Shown here: piece by piece, positions 36,301-47,179 of the stretch
Layout: each line of letters begins with the position of its first letter
Numbering within the stretch: the stretch's first letter is position 1
NCBI GenBank assembly: GCA_902702965.1
Contig: CACRXP010000011.1
Location: forward strand, 443,617-507,616
DNA from: Spirometra erinaceieuropaei
Taxonomy: Eukaryota; Platyhelminthes; Cestoda; Diphyllobothriidea; Diphyllobothriidae
Length of the DNA: 64,000 nt
Direction of reading: 5' to 3'
Made by a program: the position numbers and the translations under genes
Notes under the pieces: model-generated
The model's database searches: none
What the model saw: the letters and a program-made list of their open reading frames with translations, nothing else
Told to the model about the DNA's origin: nothing

Positions 36301-37121
36301 TATGTAGTAAGTTTTTGCAGACCACTCCCGCGAGAATGGGGTCTTCTAAAATTTATATCTAGTTGCTATATTTGCGAATAATTCGAAGGACCATCCGAGA
36401 AGTGAAGAAAACTTTCAATCCACGCCATCTGCCTTGGCTTGGTCAGAAGTGATCATCAGCTAATAATGTGCACTTGTTAAGAAGAAAACGCCGTTAATTA
36501 AGAGGAAGCCCAGTATCAATGTGAGTGAATTTGTACTGGTAGTAGCAAACACACAGAGTCCTATTCAGAGCGGAGGCGGGTCGGGCGACGGAGTGGGCTT
36601 TTTGTCACGCATAAAAATACTACTGTCCAACCTCACATAAATGCTTGGGAAAAAACTCGGCCTTGCTGTGGCACTGCAGAGTACGGGAGGTAGTTAGCAA
36701 GAAAAGACACAAATGCAATCTTAAAACACTCTACTTCACTGTACCCTCGGTGGCATGGATGGCTTGGCCGTACTTTCTGATTGAGAATGTGTTGTATCTA
36801 CACGGTTGTTATATACCAGAAAACGTATCCGGGGAAAAGTTACAATTCTTACCATGAAAACACGCAGGACCACTCATGTGAGCCCTGATTGTCATAAGCA
36901 ACAGTCGTCAGGGATGGATAGGCGGGTTTGACGCGAATTGAAAAAAGCACGTCAGGGCGCGCATTCTCGGGCCCACTCACGTAAGACACACATGCATGTG
37001 TGCGACACTATTCCTGATCAATCCCCTTAGAAAGAAACATGACTTATTCAAAGTGTCAGCTAGGCATATAAGAATGGTCAGCGTTGACTTTCGCTTTTAC
37101 GTTTTAGAACTGCCAGCTTGA
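27486..37121 (+). CDS. Micro-exon gene encoding a secreted protein of about 218 residues
   Basis: I assembled 29 coding exons by eye. Exon 1 (27,486-27,543) encodes a signal peptide and ends after the first base of a codon. All 27 internal exons are 15, 18, 21, 24 or 27 nt, begin after AG and end before GT, and keep intron phase 1 with no stop. The last exon (37,108-37,121) encodes KLPA and TGA. Coding total is 657 nt. Micro-exon genes (MEGs) with phase-1 symmetric exons behind a signal-peptide exon are established in schistosomes, where many are secreted by host-contact tissues and vary by exon skipping; any micro-exon here could be skipped without losing frame. The product is cysteine-poor with four N-glycosylation sequons: NAS, NHT, NDT and NLS. 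Function is unknown. Exons 3 and 9 are the least certain. I recognise no named orthologue. Confidence 0.88.
30816..31326. repeat. Small foldback element in a micro-exon gene intron, with G-rich centre
   Basis: Terminal arms 30,828-30,901 and 31,217-31,290 are 74-bp inverted repeats with one mismatch (C versus T). A 14-bp direct repeat tcaatgcaacagtt stands at 30,816-30,829 and 31,313-31,326; it could be a target duplication, although it overlaps the left arm by two bases and lies 22 bases beyond the right arm. The internal 31,015-31,140 is very G-rich on +, with four G-runs at 31,111-31,134. It encodes no transposase. It lies between exons 9 and 10. Confidence 0.82.
32279..34388 (+). CDS. Micro-exon gene, exons 10-23 (paired 27/18-nt core)
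   Basis: Exon 10 32,279-32,305 PGALIELTS; 11 32,673-32,699 DEVVPSLFE; 12 32,791-32,808 GNASQI; 13 32,976-33,002 AKEFLALLQ; 14 33,103-33,120 GKQSNH; 15 33,405-33,428 TSMKEFFK; 16 33,516-33,533 DQIDEM; 17 33,611-33,637 LAELLIFFG; 18 33,730-33,747 AKGDDL; 19 33,859-33,885 LTVSTNLVN; 20 33,967-33,984 DTTHKL; 21 34,125-34,151 LTVFASNLS; 22 34,250-34,273 KPEVEAIS; 23 34,371-34,388 AAVSGI. Long exons give hydrophobic-rich nonamers and short exons give mostly polar hexamers. Sequons: NAS (exon 12), NHT (junction 14/15), NDT (junction 19/20), NLS (exon 21). Donors are mostly gtaag-like; exon 21 uses gtgcgt. This dense block gives the strongest evidence for the gene. Confidence 0.9.
34881..37121 (+). 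CDS. Micro-exon gene, exons 24-29 (C-terminal part)
   Basis: Exon 24 34,881-34,895 ETEDW (15 nt); 25 35,040-35,066 LKNLLNYLR (27 nt, donor gtcagt); 26 35,152-35,169 KEMAQL (18 nt); 27 35,435-35,452 DHEGII (18 nt); 28 35,830-35,856 YQIIEKVLS (27 nt, donor gtacgt); 29 37,108-37,121 KLPA then TGA. Phase 1 continues to the end: the base left by exon 28 plus the first two of exon 29 make the Lys codon. The last intron is the longest in this part (about 1.25 kb), so a missed micro-exon there is possible. Confidence 0.82.
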
Positions 37122-37161
37122 ATCCATGCTGAAGGATTTGTGTTAACATTATCTTATTTCA

Positions 37162-37171
37162 AATAAATAAA
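37162..37171 (+). terminator. Polyadenylation signal of the micro-exon gene
   Basis: Overlapping AATAAA hexamers at 37,162 and 37,166 lie 41-50 bases after the TGA of exon 29. The cleavage site would be expected near 37,180-37,195. Confidence 0.7.
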
Positions 37172-37195
37172 GACCTCTGGATATAGTATTGCCTC

Positions 37196-37903
37196 CGTTT
37201 TCACCACTTTTCAGCGTTTATAATGGCGGCGGGTTATGAGGCGTATTTAAAAAGGCTAGTAAACGAGTGGATGATTACATGAAGGGGAACAAATGAGATT
37301 AAATTAGTCTTTTAAAGCACTGTCACCACAGCGTCGGTTCTAAGGAAGCACTGACAGGACAGGCTCTGAGGCCCACTTAAGCATTACAGTCTGCAGATTT
37401 TTCTTCCTGTTCACATCGGCCACATCGTAAACAGTAATAGATTATCATAGTTTTTATAGTTTAAGGCAGGGGAAATGAGAATAGCCATCTTTGGTTAATT
37501 TATGTTCTCTAATCAGACGTTTCAGCTGAAACAACGAAGGAAGCCCAGTTTGGAATACTCTCCGGCGAGACCGAGCTATCGGCGACACGATCCTGATTTA
37601 CTGTGTAACTTTTTACCGGCTAAATGCCTAATTTCCGGTCTTCCTCGCCTGGAAGTATGACCCGTCTGACTGATGTTAATTTGTTGCCAAGATTGCAATT
37701 TTGGTCCACCTACCCTCATACGTACCTATGTTTGCCATGTCCTATTTGGTGGTTGGCTTTGGGCCTGGAACGGAATTGCAGGGCAGAGTGAATAAAATAA
37801 TGCAAAATGGTAGGCGGCCTTCATATGTAACTCTGTCCGCTGCAGTATCTAAGCTACTGATATCAGCATGGTAGATCATTTTAAAGGTATATATACATAC
37901 GTA
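37196..37903. other. No recognisable feature
   Basis: Spacer between the micro-exon gene and the next foldback element; nothing supportable seen. Confidence 0.4.
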
Positions 37904-38848
37904 CAGTGAGTGTCGATCCCATTAAGTATTAGACGAGATTCTGAAATGCGTTTTGTAACACTCATTATTGCGCGGCATATCCCTACAATATTTCGAACTT
38001 GCCAGGATGATGGTTTTTGAATGTACCTCTTTTCGACCTTCTGCAGAAACTGTACTCGGTAAAAATGGGTACTCAAGTAGTATTTATTTTCACATCGATT
38101 TTCGATGGTCTAACTAATTCAAATATATTTTATAGAAAGCATGCACAAAAATATGCTTTCTTTTACTTCTTTGGTAGAAAATCACGTTGACTTTCCATTT
38201 ATACTCAAATAATGAAGGCATTTTGGTCTCTAAAATAGTTTCCTATTATGAGGTTATAAAGACCGTGCTATGTCCATCCGTACAATATCGCACCTGTCCG
38301 TTTATCAGTTCTCCTCAAAAAGTAGGTAACATCTTCCGCGCGAAATCGTGTAAACTTAGCACGACATGTTCTTAAAGGCATAGAGGAGTATATGATTGTT
38401 TACGCAAAGTAAAACTCCTATAGACTGAAATCACGTACTGAAATCAGTATTGCAACGGCTAATCGGGTTCAAAATTATTCAGGCGTCGGAAAACGTTCTC
38501 AAAGCCTAACTATAGCCTTTTCAGTATAAAATGCGAAGGTGACTCGTTTTGCTAAAAACTTAGCAAAATAATGGATACTTTGTGTATGTTCTCTCTAAAA
38601 TATATTCGAATCCGAATGACATTTGAAAGTCAAGGTGAAGATGGGTAGTTAATATGTGGTCATCATACCGAGTGCAGTTTTCATGAGTGGCCGCTAAAAG
38701 TTCGTCCAAAATCCAACATTCCTGCGATTCTGAAATACCATAGGATTTCGCCGTGAGGTTATTAATATCACAAATCCATCAGGTAATTCTCTTAATAGAA
38801 AACGCATTTCACAATTTCGGCCAACATCATAAAATCGGTCCCTCACTG
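37904..38848. repeat. Tc1/mariner-like foldback MITE, subfamily A
   Basis: It starts CAGTGAGTGTCGATCCCATT after TA (37,902-37,903) and ends ATCGGTCCCTCACTG at 38,848. The arms share the internal runs aattcaaatatattttatag and ctgaaatgcgttttg with the other subfamily A copies. The right-hand TA has become CA. Length is 945 bp, with more arm divergence than the 41,583 copy, so it is an older insertion. Confidence 0.8.
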
Positions 38849-39760
38849 CACACTCGCCTCACCCACCTTTACCATCCACATTGTCCACGCCAATCCAAAC
38901 CCAGCATGGGCATATTTGGTAACATGCGCATTAGTGAAATCCCGCGATAAGTCGCCGCGGACACGACCACACGATACATCAACACAATCCCCATTCATAA
39001 ACGCCTCCAAGATCCCACATCACCAGCACCTTCCACGTAAGTGAGAAGTGTCGATTCAAGTTCCTCTCCTCATATGGCTCCTCCGTTGCGCGTGAAATCC
39101 GAGCAATCAACTAACTTCTGTGTGCGTTCGGGGGGCCAGTTCGCGTGTTTGGTATGCGCACACGAGCTGGTCTCAGCTCTGTCAGCCTCCCTCCCAATCC
39201 TAACATCAGGTGATTGGCCGGCTCGGACATTCGACTGATGCCCGGAATATGGTAGAGTGAGCGAGGTCGACTCTCAGGGCATAATTCATCACCAAAAGCA
39301 ATCCGGCGCGTTTTATACATCACAATGTGCTAAAATCCGCGAATTGGACCTTCAGCACCGACCATGCAGTCAGTCCAGCAGTGTGTTTGTGTGGGGTGGC
39401 CGACTGGTGGACTGATTGTCAGGCTGCAATGACCTATTCGTAAGGTGTCACTGGCACTCTCACGCACGTGAGATTCATGCCGCCCACATCGCTTTTTGTG
39501 GAATCCCGGTGCTTGCGTGTGAAAAGGACAGACGAAATCACAGGCTCTCTCAGACCTTGCACTCAATTCCAGCATCAGACGTCTGGTCCCCTCAAACAGC
39601 GAAATGGCATGCGAGAGTAGGAAGACAGAGGTCTATAGTCTCAGCGCATAATTCCTCACCACAAACACTCTGTTGTCATGTCCTGTTTAGGGGGCCATCC
39701 AAGTCAGTCCTCCGGAAACTGGCTTTCGGATAATGGACTGTTAACTCTCGGGCGTGGCCA
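38849..39760 (+). pseudogene. Zinc-finger LINE 3'-end fragment
   Basis: Immediately after the MITE, + translates as HTRLTHLYHPHCPRQSKPSM then GIFGNMRISEIPR, a decayed version of the finger unit RTRLHCPHCPRTFTHRMGLF then GQMRTH in the 9,709-10,703 copy; most metal ligands are lost. The following non-coding part shares the cactctcacgcacgtgag phrase at 39,455-39,472 with the tail at about 9,350. It is a 5'-truncated copy in the + orientation. The right limit is uncertain. Confidence 0.6.
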
Positions 39761-39984
39761 AAACCGGCTCAAATGGTCTGCGCGCGCAAATCAAGACATG
39801 ACTGTACAAGGCGGCATCCAGGGGACATTGCGTGTCAACTGGACGGCATACAAGTAAAACATGCAGTATTTATGCTAACTCGTGCGATGCTAGCCGGAAA
39901 TCTGAAATGTATCTCCGGTCCAAAAGATCACTTCCGTCCCGTCAGGATGTCGGCTTATAAATATACAGCTGTCCGGCCGCCCAA

Positions 39985-40797
39985 AAATTGCACTCTGGAA
40001 TAAAGGGCTACTAAAGTAGGTGGATTTTTTCAGATTGATTTCGATGCCCCCAAAAATTCTAGTATGTTTTGTCGGAATCTTGCATGAAATGTTCGTTGTT
40101 TTATTCATTTGATAGCAAATCACGTCTTCTTTAAATTTTTATATTTGACGATGGAGTATTATTTGGTTTCAAAAATCCTCTTCATTTTATGAGTAATTTT
40201 GAAGTTGACCGGCTTTTGCACTTGCAATCCAGGCTTTCAGAATTCAAGCTGCATATTTTGCGCATAGATGAGGTCAGATATTTATATGCGCCATTACGAA
40301 GGTGTCGTACAGGGTTATAAGCGTTTGCATGGGTGTGGTCCATATTGAATATCCTACAAGCAGCATTGGGCATTATAAGGATGAAGTGCTTTACGAGTGG
40401 ATATTTTACGGCTCTATAAATTTCATAATTAGAAACTTTTCTGAAAAACCGAATGATGCCAAATATTTAAGTATGACATTTGTAAACGGACATGATTTCC
40501 TACGATATGAAAAAAAAGAATGAATATGTATGTGCAGAATCTCGTAAAAATAGATTTGAATGTATAAGGATATCCCAAATCTGTGGAGAATAGCCATCCC
40601 GCATATGGAAACCTTTTTACGAAGTGTAATTTTGCGGATGGCTGGAAAGAAACTCGTCTAAAGGATTTTTTGACGTGACTTAAATATTCTGGGATTTTGT
40701 CGCAAGACAATTATTGAAAAAATCCCATTAAAGTAACATTTTTGAGTTCAAAACCTATTCCAGAATTTCGGCAACATTTTATGAGGTAACACATCTG
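39985..40797. repeat. Tc1/mariner-like foldback MITE, subfamily B, degraded
   Basis: The left arm (ggctactaaagtagg to about 40,180) matches the inner part of the 25,280 copy arm. The right part ends cggcaacattttatgaggta then acacatctg, the degraded terminus. The outer left arm of about 170 bases is gone and the two arms differ at many sites. Confidence 0.6.
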
Positions 40798-41582
40798 TTT
40801 TACTCGTTGATGACCAATCAGCCAGCAGAAAAACCCAGTCCTTCGATATCAGCCCCTAGAATTCACGGTGGTACGGACTTGCTGGAAAAATCTGAAAATG
40901 GGCTGATTGATAATTGCGCATTGCAGAATAATAGTGCTAAGTCTTAAGAGGTTTGCGAATCTCCGCATATATCGCAATCATAATGGCTTTCTAATAATAT
41001 CGTCCTCGACGACGGCTAAACAAATGCGTTTATTTATGTCTCTACAGTATTTATCCTGTGTGATTCAGCCCTTTTACATCCGTCGAATGTCTTGGAACAC
41101 AGAAAATAAATTGAATCATTGGATACAGTTCGATGTTCAATTAACTATTTCAGTGATAGGATTCCGCCAGCACGCGACACTCACATTCTTCTGACTATCC
41201 GATTTTGTATGCAGAGTTGAACCAGATATTAAGAATTCAGTCTCGCCGCTCAAGCTTCAGTTGTTTTTAATAGGGCAGTCGTCTTTTTTTGTTCACTGTA
41301 CTATTTCTAAATACTGATTATTTAATCTTGCCTTTATGCCTTTGAAGGCAAGGGAAAAAGAATGTTTACCCAGACGGTCATATTAAACAATAAATGTGAA
41401 GCCGAGGCCAGAGGTCCAGTCGATAAAAACAGCAATTTCAAACAGCCATTCTATTCACAAACGATATCATCCAACATTAATGTATTGCAAAACGATCGCC
41501 CTTTATGATTGAAAGCGCATACTAGATAGGCACGGCGTAATGCAATCAATTTCTCCGTGTCGCGAAATAACGTGTGGTCGCC
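40798..41582. other. No recognisable feature
   Basis: AT-rich spacer between two foldback elements; nothing supportable seen. Confidence 0.4.
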
Positions 41583-42577
41583 GAATGAGTGACCTATCTC
41601 ATTAAATGTTGGCTGAAATTCTGAAATGCGTTTTCGATTAGGAAGGATTACTTGGTAGCGGTTGTAACACTGATTATCTTAAGGTATACTCTTATAACAT
41701 TTCGGACTCGGCAGGGTGTCGGCTTTTAAATGCACTTCTTTTCAGTCTCCTGTAGAAAGCGTACTCGGTAAGAAATGATTACTTAAGTAGCATGCATTTT
41801 TCCCACTGATTTTCAATGGTCTTGGAAATTCAAATATATTTTATAGAAACCATAAACGAAAATATGCTTTCTTTTAGTTATTCAATAGAGAATCACGCCT
41901 TCTTTATATTTTATACTTGAGGAAGGAGTATAATTAGGGTTTTGCAAAGTTTCTAATTATGAAACTTTTTAAGACCGTGAAATGCCCATTCACATAGCAT
42001 CGTACCTAGCCGTTTACCACTGCTCCTCATGAAATGTACAACATGGTCCGCATCCATTGCAAAGTTTTATGGACTCTGTATGACATCTCTTTAATGGCAT
42101 GGAAAAATATGGGATTTTCTTTACGCGGAACGCATGCACCTTGTAGATGGAAATCACAAAGCGCTAATGCAACGAATGATCAGGCTCCAAATTATTCGGC
42201 AAATGGAAAGCTTTTTTAAAACCTAGCTATACTCCTTTCTCAAGTATAAAATATAAAGAAGGCGTGATTCTCTATTGAATAACTAAAAGAAAGCATATTT
42301 TCGTTTATGGTTTCTATAAAATATAGTTGAATTTCCAAGACCATTGAAAATCAATGGGAAAAATGCATGCTATTTAAGTAATCATTTCTTACCGAGTACG
42401 CTTTCTACAGGAGACTGAAAAGAAGTGCATTTAAAAGCCGACACCCTGCCGAGTCCGAAATGTTATAAGAGTATACCTTAAGATAATCAGTGTTACAACC
42501 GCTACCAAGTAATCCTTCCTAATCGAAAACGCATTTCAGAATTTCAGCCAACATTTAATGAGATAGGTCACTCACTG
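41583..42577. repeat. Tc1/mariner-like foldback MITE, subfamily A, best-preserved arms
   Basis: 995 bp with inverted arms of about 370 bp that are nearly identical: left 41,587 to about 41,955, right about 42,205-42,577. The right end reads GGTCACTCACTG followed by TA; the left end keeps GAGTGACC but its outermost bases have changed. The central 250 bp is single-copy. It encodes no transposase. The close match between arms implies either a young insertion or arm-to-arm conversion. Confidence 0.88.
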
Positions 42578-44395
42578 TACGTCGACCGACTTTATAGGTA
42601 TTCGGAAATTCAGAGTGCAAAGGTTCCATGCCCTGCACCTGATTTAAACATGTTCTGCAGGCATTATCCAAATGACTCAAGTAAATCTCCAATGTTTACA
42701 GGACCAAAGTGCAGCGCAACTATAGTAAAGACGTAAGCAGTATGCGCCAGCGAGATAAGCGAAGCAACCTATGAGCACTGAGGTGATCTAGTTATTCAAC
42801 CAGACTGCAGCCCTTGCCAGAAAATTCATGCTTGAGCGAGACAGCCTTTGTTCCCTCCAATACTAGTTCACGGGATTGAATATTATTTACAAAATTTAGT
42901 CTCCAAGATGACCAGCAGAACAAAGCACACCAGAGGAAGTCCTCGCTCACAGAATACAAATTCAAGTGTGGAAGCCTAGCTCATTCCTCGATGATGCCTT
43001 TTCTGAGTCGTTTTAACCGATAACATCAAATCAAAAAACAGCTCTAGGACAATTCTTAATATGAAGGTAGCGATAACATAAAAATGAGGAGAGTACCTTT
43101 CATAGCAGTCGATCAGCGACAATAAAAACAGCTGTGAGTTTACTGAACTTCCATTGATGCCTTCACGCTGAGTAGCCTTCATAAGACTGAATCGTTGAAT
43201 GGTATTTCCTAGAACAGGCATCTTGAACAAAGTGTAAGCATCTATTCGTGCGCGTTTTTAATATTTTTGTTTTGGACTTTCGTAAGTGGACAGAATCTCG
43301 GCGCACAACCTGGTGGCAATCCGCCATTGCTTAGTCTTTCCCTGCAAAGTGGAAGTAAAATTACCTGTGAGTTGGTGATGCCCAAGAGAATGGACTTTTT
43401 TATTTCATTGAATCCGTCCAAATTTGCTCATAAGCATTTTGTACAATACATTTCATACACGTATTTACTGATTAGCCGAGCGTCTTGCGGTTACATGACG
43501 TCTAAGCAAAACATTTCACTGATGATAAGGGTCAGTTCAGCTAAAATGAATGTCCACTTGTAGACCCCCATCAAATTTGCATTTGTATTTGTGGAAAAAG
43601 CAACGAAAAGACTAAGTAGATCAAATTGACCGTTTTGGCTTATTGGTCATTGTTAGCTAGCCATAAACACACCCAGGTTCGTGAGGCCTGGAATGCAAAC
43701 CTGCACTAATTCGTCATCAAGCTTTTTGTGTCCATTAATCCACTACTGATAATAGAGAAATGACCATCCTAGCCTCTTCTATCTCTCTTTCCTGCATATA
43801 TTACTGGACACTACGCTATTTCCAGAGGGAGTTTTAGATGCACTTCTAATGTGCTACGGAACGTGTACGTGTGTAGTCTAGTCGGTGGTGACTCTTTCTA
43901 TGCACATGCATTCTTGAACGGTTGGTGTGCTGAATTTCGTTATGCTCTTTCATAAAAAGTTCAATTAGAGACCGAGCAGATATTACCGTCACAAAATCAA
44001 CAATTATATAGGACTTTCACCTACTTATGTGAATTTCATAATCCAGTAACGTTTAAATTGTATAGATAATATTATTATTCAAAAAGTGCATGGGGTATCT
44101 AAAGATTGTCTTTAAAATTAACGGAGGTGGCGAAGTCTCTATATTCTGCAATACGAACTGTCATAAAAATGCATAAGTCCTTATCGACATGTGGTCAGCA
44201 ACGATTTTCTGGTGTCATCTGCAGAGGTAGCAGTAATACCTACGTTCATTTCTTGATCTGCTTAACAACTTAAAATGCGTTTTCGACGCCGCATCAGAAA
44301 AAACTTCTTCAGCCGTCCATGATGAGTTTATTATTGGACATGCGTGACAACTTTAATTGCGCGAGTTTACTTCCTTCTATTGTTTTAGTCTTCAG
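42578..44395. other. About 1.8 kb with no recognised gene
   Basis: Short frames only; no motif, repeat or splice pattern I can support. Confidence 0.4.
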
Positions 44396-44399
44396 GATT

Positions 44400-46440
44400 T
44401 CATCAATCGCCACTGGCAACCCCGAAGTGAGGGATTAGGCGACGGTGAGTGGCTGGAGCCGTTGCAATCCCATCATTCGGTCTATCATACTTTTTAATAA
44501 TGAGACGAATAAATCCTACTAACTGGATGGGGGGGGGGGATTGTTTGGACAGAGCACCCCAAGCTTCAATCACTCTGTTGGAGAAGAACTCCCGTACGTC
44601 CAGCCTGGTTTGTTGTGGCTGAAGATTCACAGAAGTCACCAGGTACAAAATAGCAGCCCTGAGGAATACCTCTATCAGACCGCCTCCTAACTCTCTTTAA
44701 CTCAGAGGTAATATATTAGGAATAGTTACGGTATTTCGGAAGGTAATGAACTCTGTCTACTGGCGAGTTTGTTTGCACGCTTTTGAACTTTTTTGGAGGA
44801 TGATGAGGCCTGTGGCGGCCCAGAGTTTCCCTGCTTAAATGGCGTAATCTAACTGTGGCCGCACAAACGTTCGAAAGCCTTTAGCGAAACGATCCTCATC
44901 TGAAATAGAGAGTGCTCGTTTGACAGGGCAGAGAGCTGACATCGCGGACTTAGCTATTTTTAAAGTGTGCAGCGACGGTTTAAGTGAGGTCGTGACCCAC
45001 ATGCCCAAGTCCTAATGGGCGTCAATATGCTGTAATGGTAAACCCTGTTATTTGGAGGTCGGGTTCCACTGACTCGAAGAGTCTTGCTCTTGCTTACATT
45101 GAACGGCAAAAGCCGTTCTTCTGAACATTGCTCGAGCTGTTTCAGATTTGCCTGCAAACGTTTTCGTCAAATTCACTTCGGATGACGCTCCAAAGCTTAC
45201 CATTATCAGCAAACGGATTGGCATCACAATTCAGTTCACTGACGCAGTCGGCGACTTATATAATAAACAGGGCAGGACCAAGAACGGGGCCTTAAAGAAC
45301 ACCGCCTTCAACCTTTATCCCTGTCGACTGTCTGTCATCGACATGGACAACTTGAAAGCGGCCGATTAAGAAGCTCTGAATAAACCTCGGGAGGCCACAC
45401 CTAATGCCTGTTCGGATAAATTTATACATAAGTCGCTGATGTGGTACACCAGCGAATGTCATCTTAAAGTCGATGTGGACCGCATGCTCTGCGTGCCCTG
45501 CATAAACTGCCCAGGCTCAGCATTTCAAACGGTAAATCAGGGTTGTCATGCATGATCTGCATATGCAGAATCTATATTGGGCGTCGCATAGCAGATTATG
45601 CTGTTCTAGGAGAGGCGTTAACTCTCCTTTAATTACTTCTATTCATGACAATGCAGCGGATTGAGCTAAGGCTGGTTGGTCTGTAGTTTTCTGCTGAGAC
45701 CTTGCTACGGCCTTTATACAGTGGTGTAATCTGTGCAGATGTCCAGTCAGCGGGTAAATAATCCACTTCCAACAAGACTTGGAAGAGCATGGATAACGGT
45801 TTGGATAGTTCTCCAGCGAGCTCCTTCAAATATTTAGGCAGTATGGCATCAGCCTAAGTAATTTCTTGCGAACAATAGCGTCAGCGAAAGAAACAGTCTC
45901 AACCTTTGGGCATTTCACTAAGACGCATTCGAAGGAATAGATGCGCTTTCCCTCGTAAAGATGGACGTAGAAAATTGCGTATGACGCTCTGTCTTTGCTC
46001 CATCTTCACTAAGCACTATATTATCCCAAGCGTTCTATATGGGGATTGAGTCTCTCTTTCGTGTAATTATTCCTAAGTAACTAAAGAATAACTTCGGATC
46101 TTCTACGGCCGGATTCAGCGGGCCTTTCTCGAAAGCAGGCTGTATCCTGAGGATTAGTCGCCTAACTATGTTTTTCTGTGCAATGTAGGCATTTATCGAC
46201 ACAGACTTCACATCCAAGGGGAATTTCCTCCACGACCCCGTTTTTATTCACTTCTTTTTAAAGCTTGCGCTAGCCAGGCGTGATTTGTTGTTCAGTTTCC
46301 TCCGTGAAATCGGACAGTGGTCTCTGAGAAGAATGTGCAGTAGGTCACTGGATTAGTCCCAACCCTCGACTGTCTTTCCGGAAAAAGCTGATTTCCAGCA
46401 TAAGTTGTTTATTTTAGCACTCATTTGACCAAAATCGCAA
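44400..46440 (-). pseudogene. CR1-like LINE fragment, RT and C-terminal end
   Basis: Minus-strand landmarks from 5' to 3' of the element: 45,629-45,829 ELAGELSKPLSMLFQVL and WTSAQITPLYKGRSKVSAEN then YRPTSLSSI (RT entry); 45,200-45,320 an LGPALFII, stop, VADCVSEL segment; then PFADNGKLWSV (motif C as FADN); 44,960-45,157 ERLLPFNVSKSKTLRVSG; and 44,403-44,648 RLDVREFFSNRVIEAWGALS (C-terminal block). Gln of SGVPQG has become a stop and more stops follow. The part upstream of the RT (46,020-46,440) duplicates sequence at 46,440-46,760 and at 49,200-49,690. Confidence 0.82.
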
Positions 46441-47010
46441 CGCCAGTAGGTCTTTCTTTAAAATACGCTGTGTTTCGAGGAGAAGTCTTTTAACTAGGCG
46501 TCTATACGGTTTGTACGCATTTGCCGGCACAGTCCCTATTCGTTTGAGGTTCCCTCTACAACCTTCGCTTTTTGTTCACTTTTTTAGCACTTGTGTCAGC
46601 CACTGGGGTGTGCTGCTCAGTCCCTTTCGTGAGACATAATACTGATTTCTGAGAACCAGTGGCTTCTTAACCAGCCAAATCGTCGGCTCTGTTGCTGAAA
46701 AACGCTGATTCCCAGTTTGTGGCGTATATTTCGGCTTTCACTCGATCGAAGTTGTCGCGCCAAATATTTCTCCCAACTCTGGCCGGTCGCTTGAACACAG
46801 AAAAGTTGCAATACTCCTACAGCAGTAGGATGTGGTCGCTTCGACCTAAGGGAGGCAGAGACCTCATCAGTGCCGTCCAGAAATTTCGCGAGCATCAGAT
46901 TCAGACATTTTGCCTGTTGCCTTTCACGTGCCGGAAAACAGGATGCGCTGAGTGTGAAATAACTTGAGCGTCAGGTCTAATAAATGCCGGTCAAAGTCAG
47001 GGTCTGGACG
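46441..47010 (-). pseudogene. CR1-like LINE fragment, end of the EEP domain and linker
   Basis: On the minus strand SLPPLGRSDHILLL (EEP C-terminal SDH motif) is followed by VFKRPARVGRNIWRDNFDRV then KAEIYATNWESAFFSNRADD, the usual EEP-to-RT linker. It stops near 46,440, where the same linker region begins again as part of the 44,400-46,440 fragment. These are therefore separate copies or a local duplication rather than one continuous element. Confidence 0.72.
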
Positions 47011-47179
47011 GGGTGCTTAGACTGAACCCCAGTCACACTTATGGTAACCTGTTTTGTCTGCAACTATTACACCGTGTGTAGCTCATGTGAGAATGCCCCT
47101 TTCCTGTGGCTGCTCGAAGCAAGGCTCTGCCTAGCGGCCACAATCCGGTCACCGACTGGACCGCCGGGTTAAAATAGGT

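Noticed and set aside
44528..44539. Run of about ten G residues
   Set aside because: A simple homopolymer inside a decayed CR1 fragment; no further structure.
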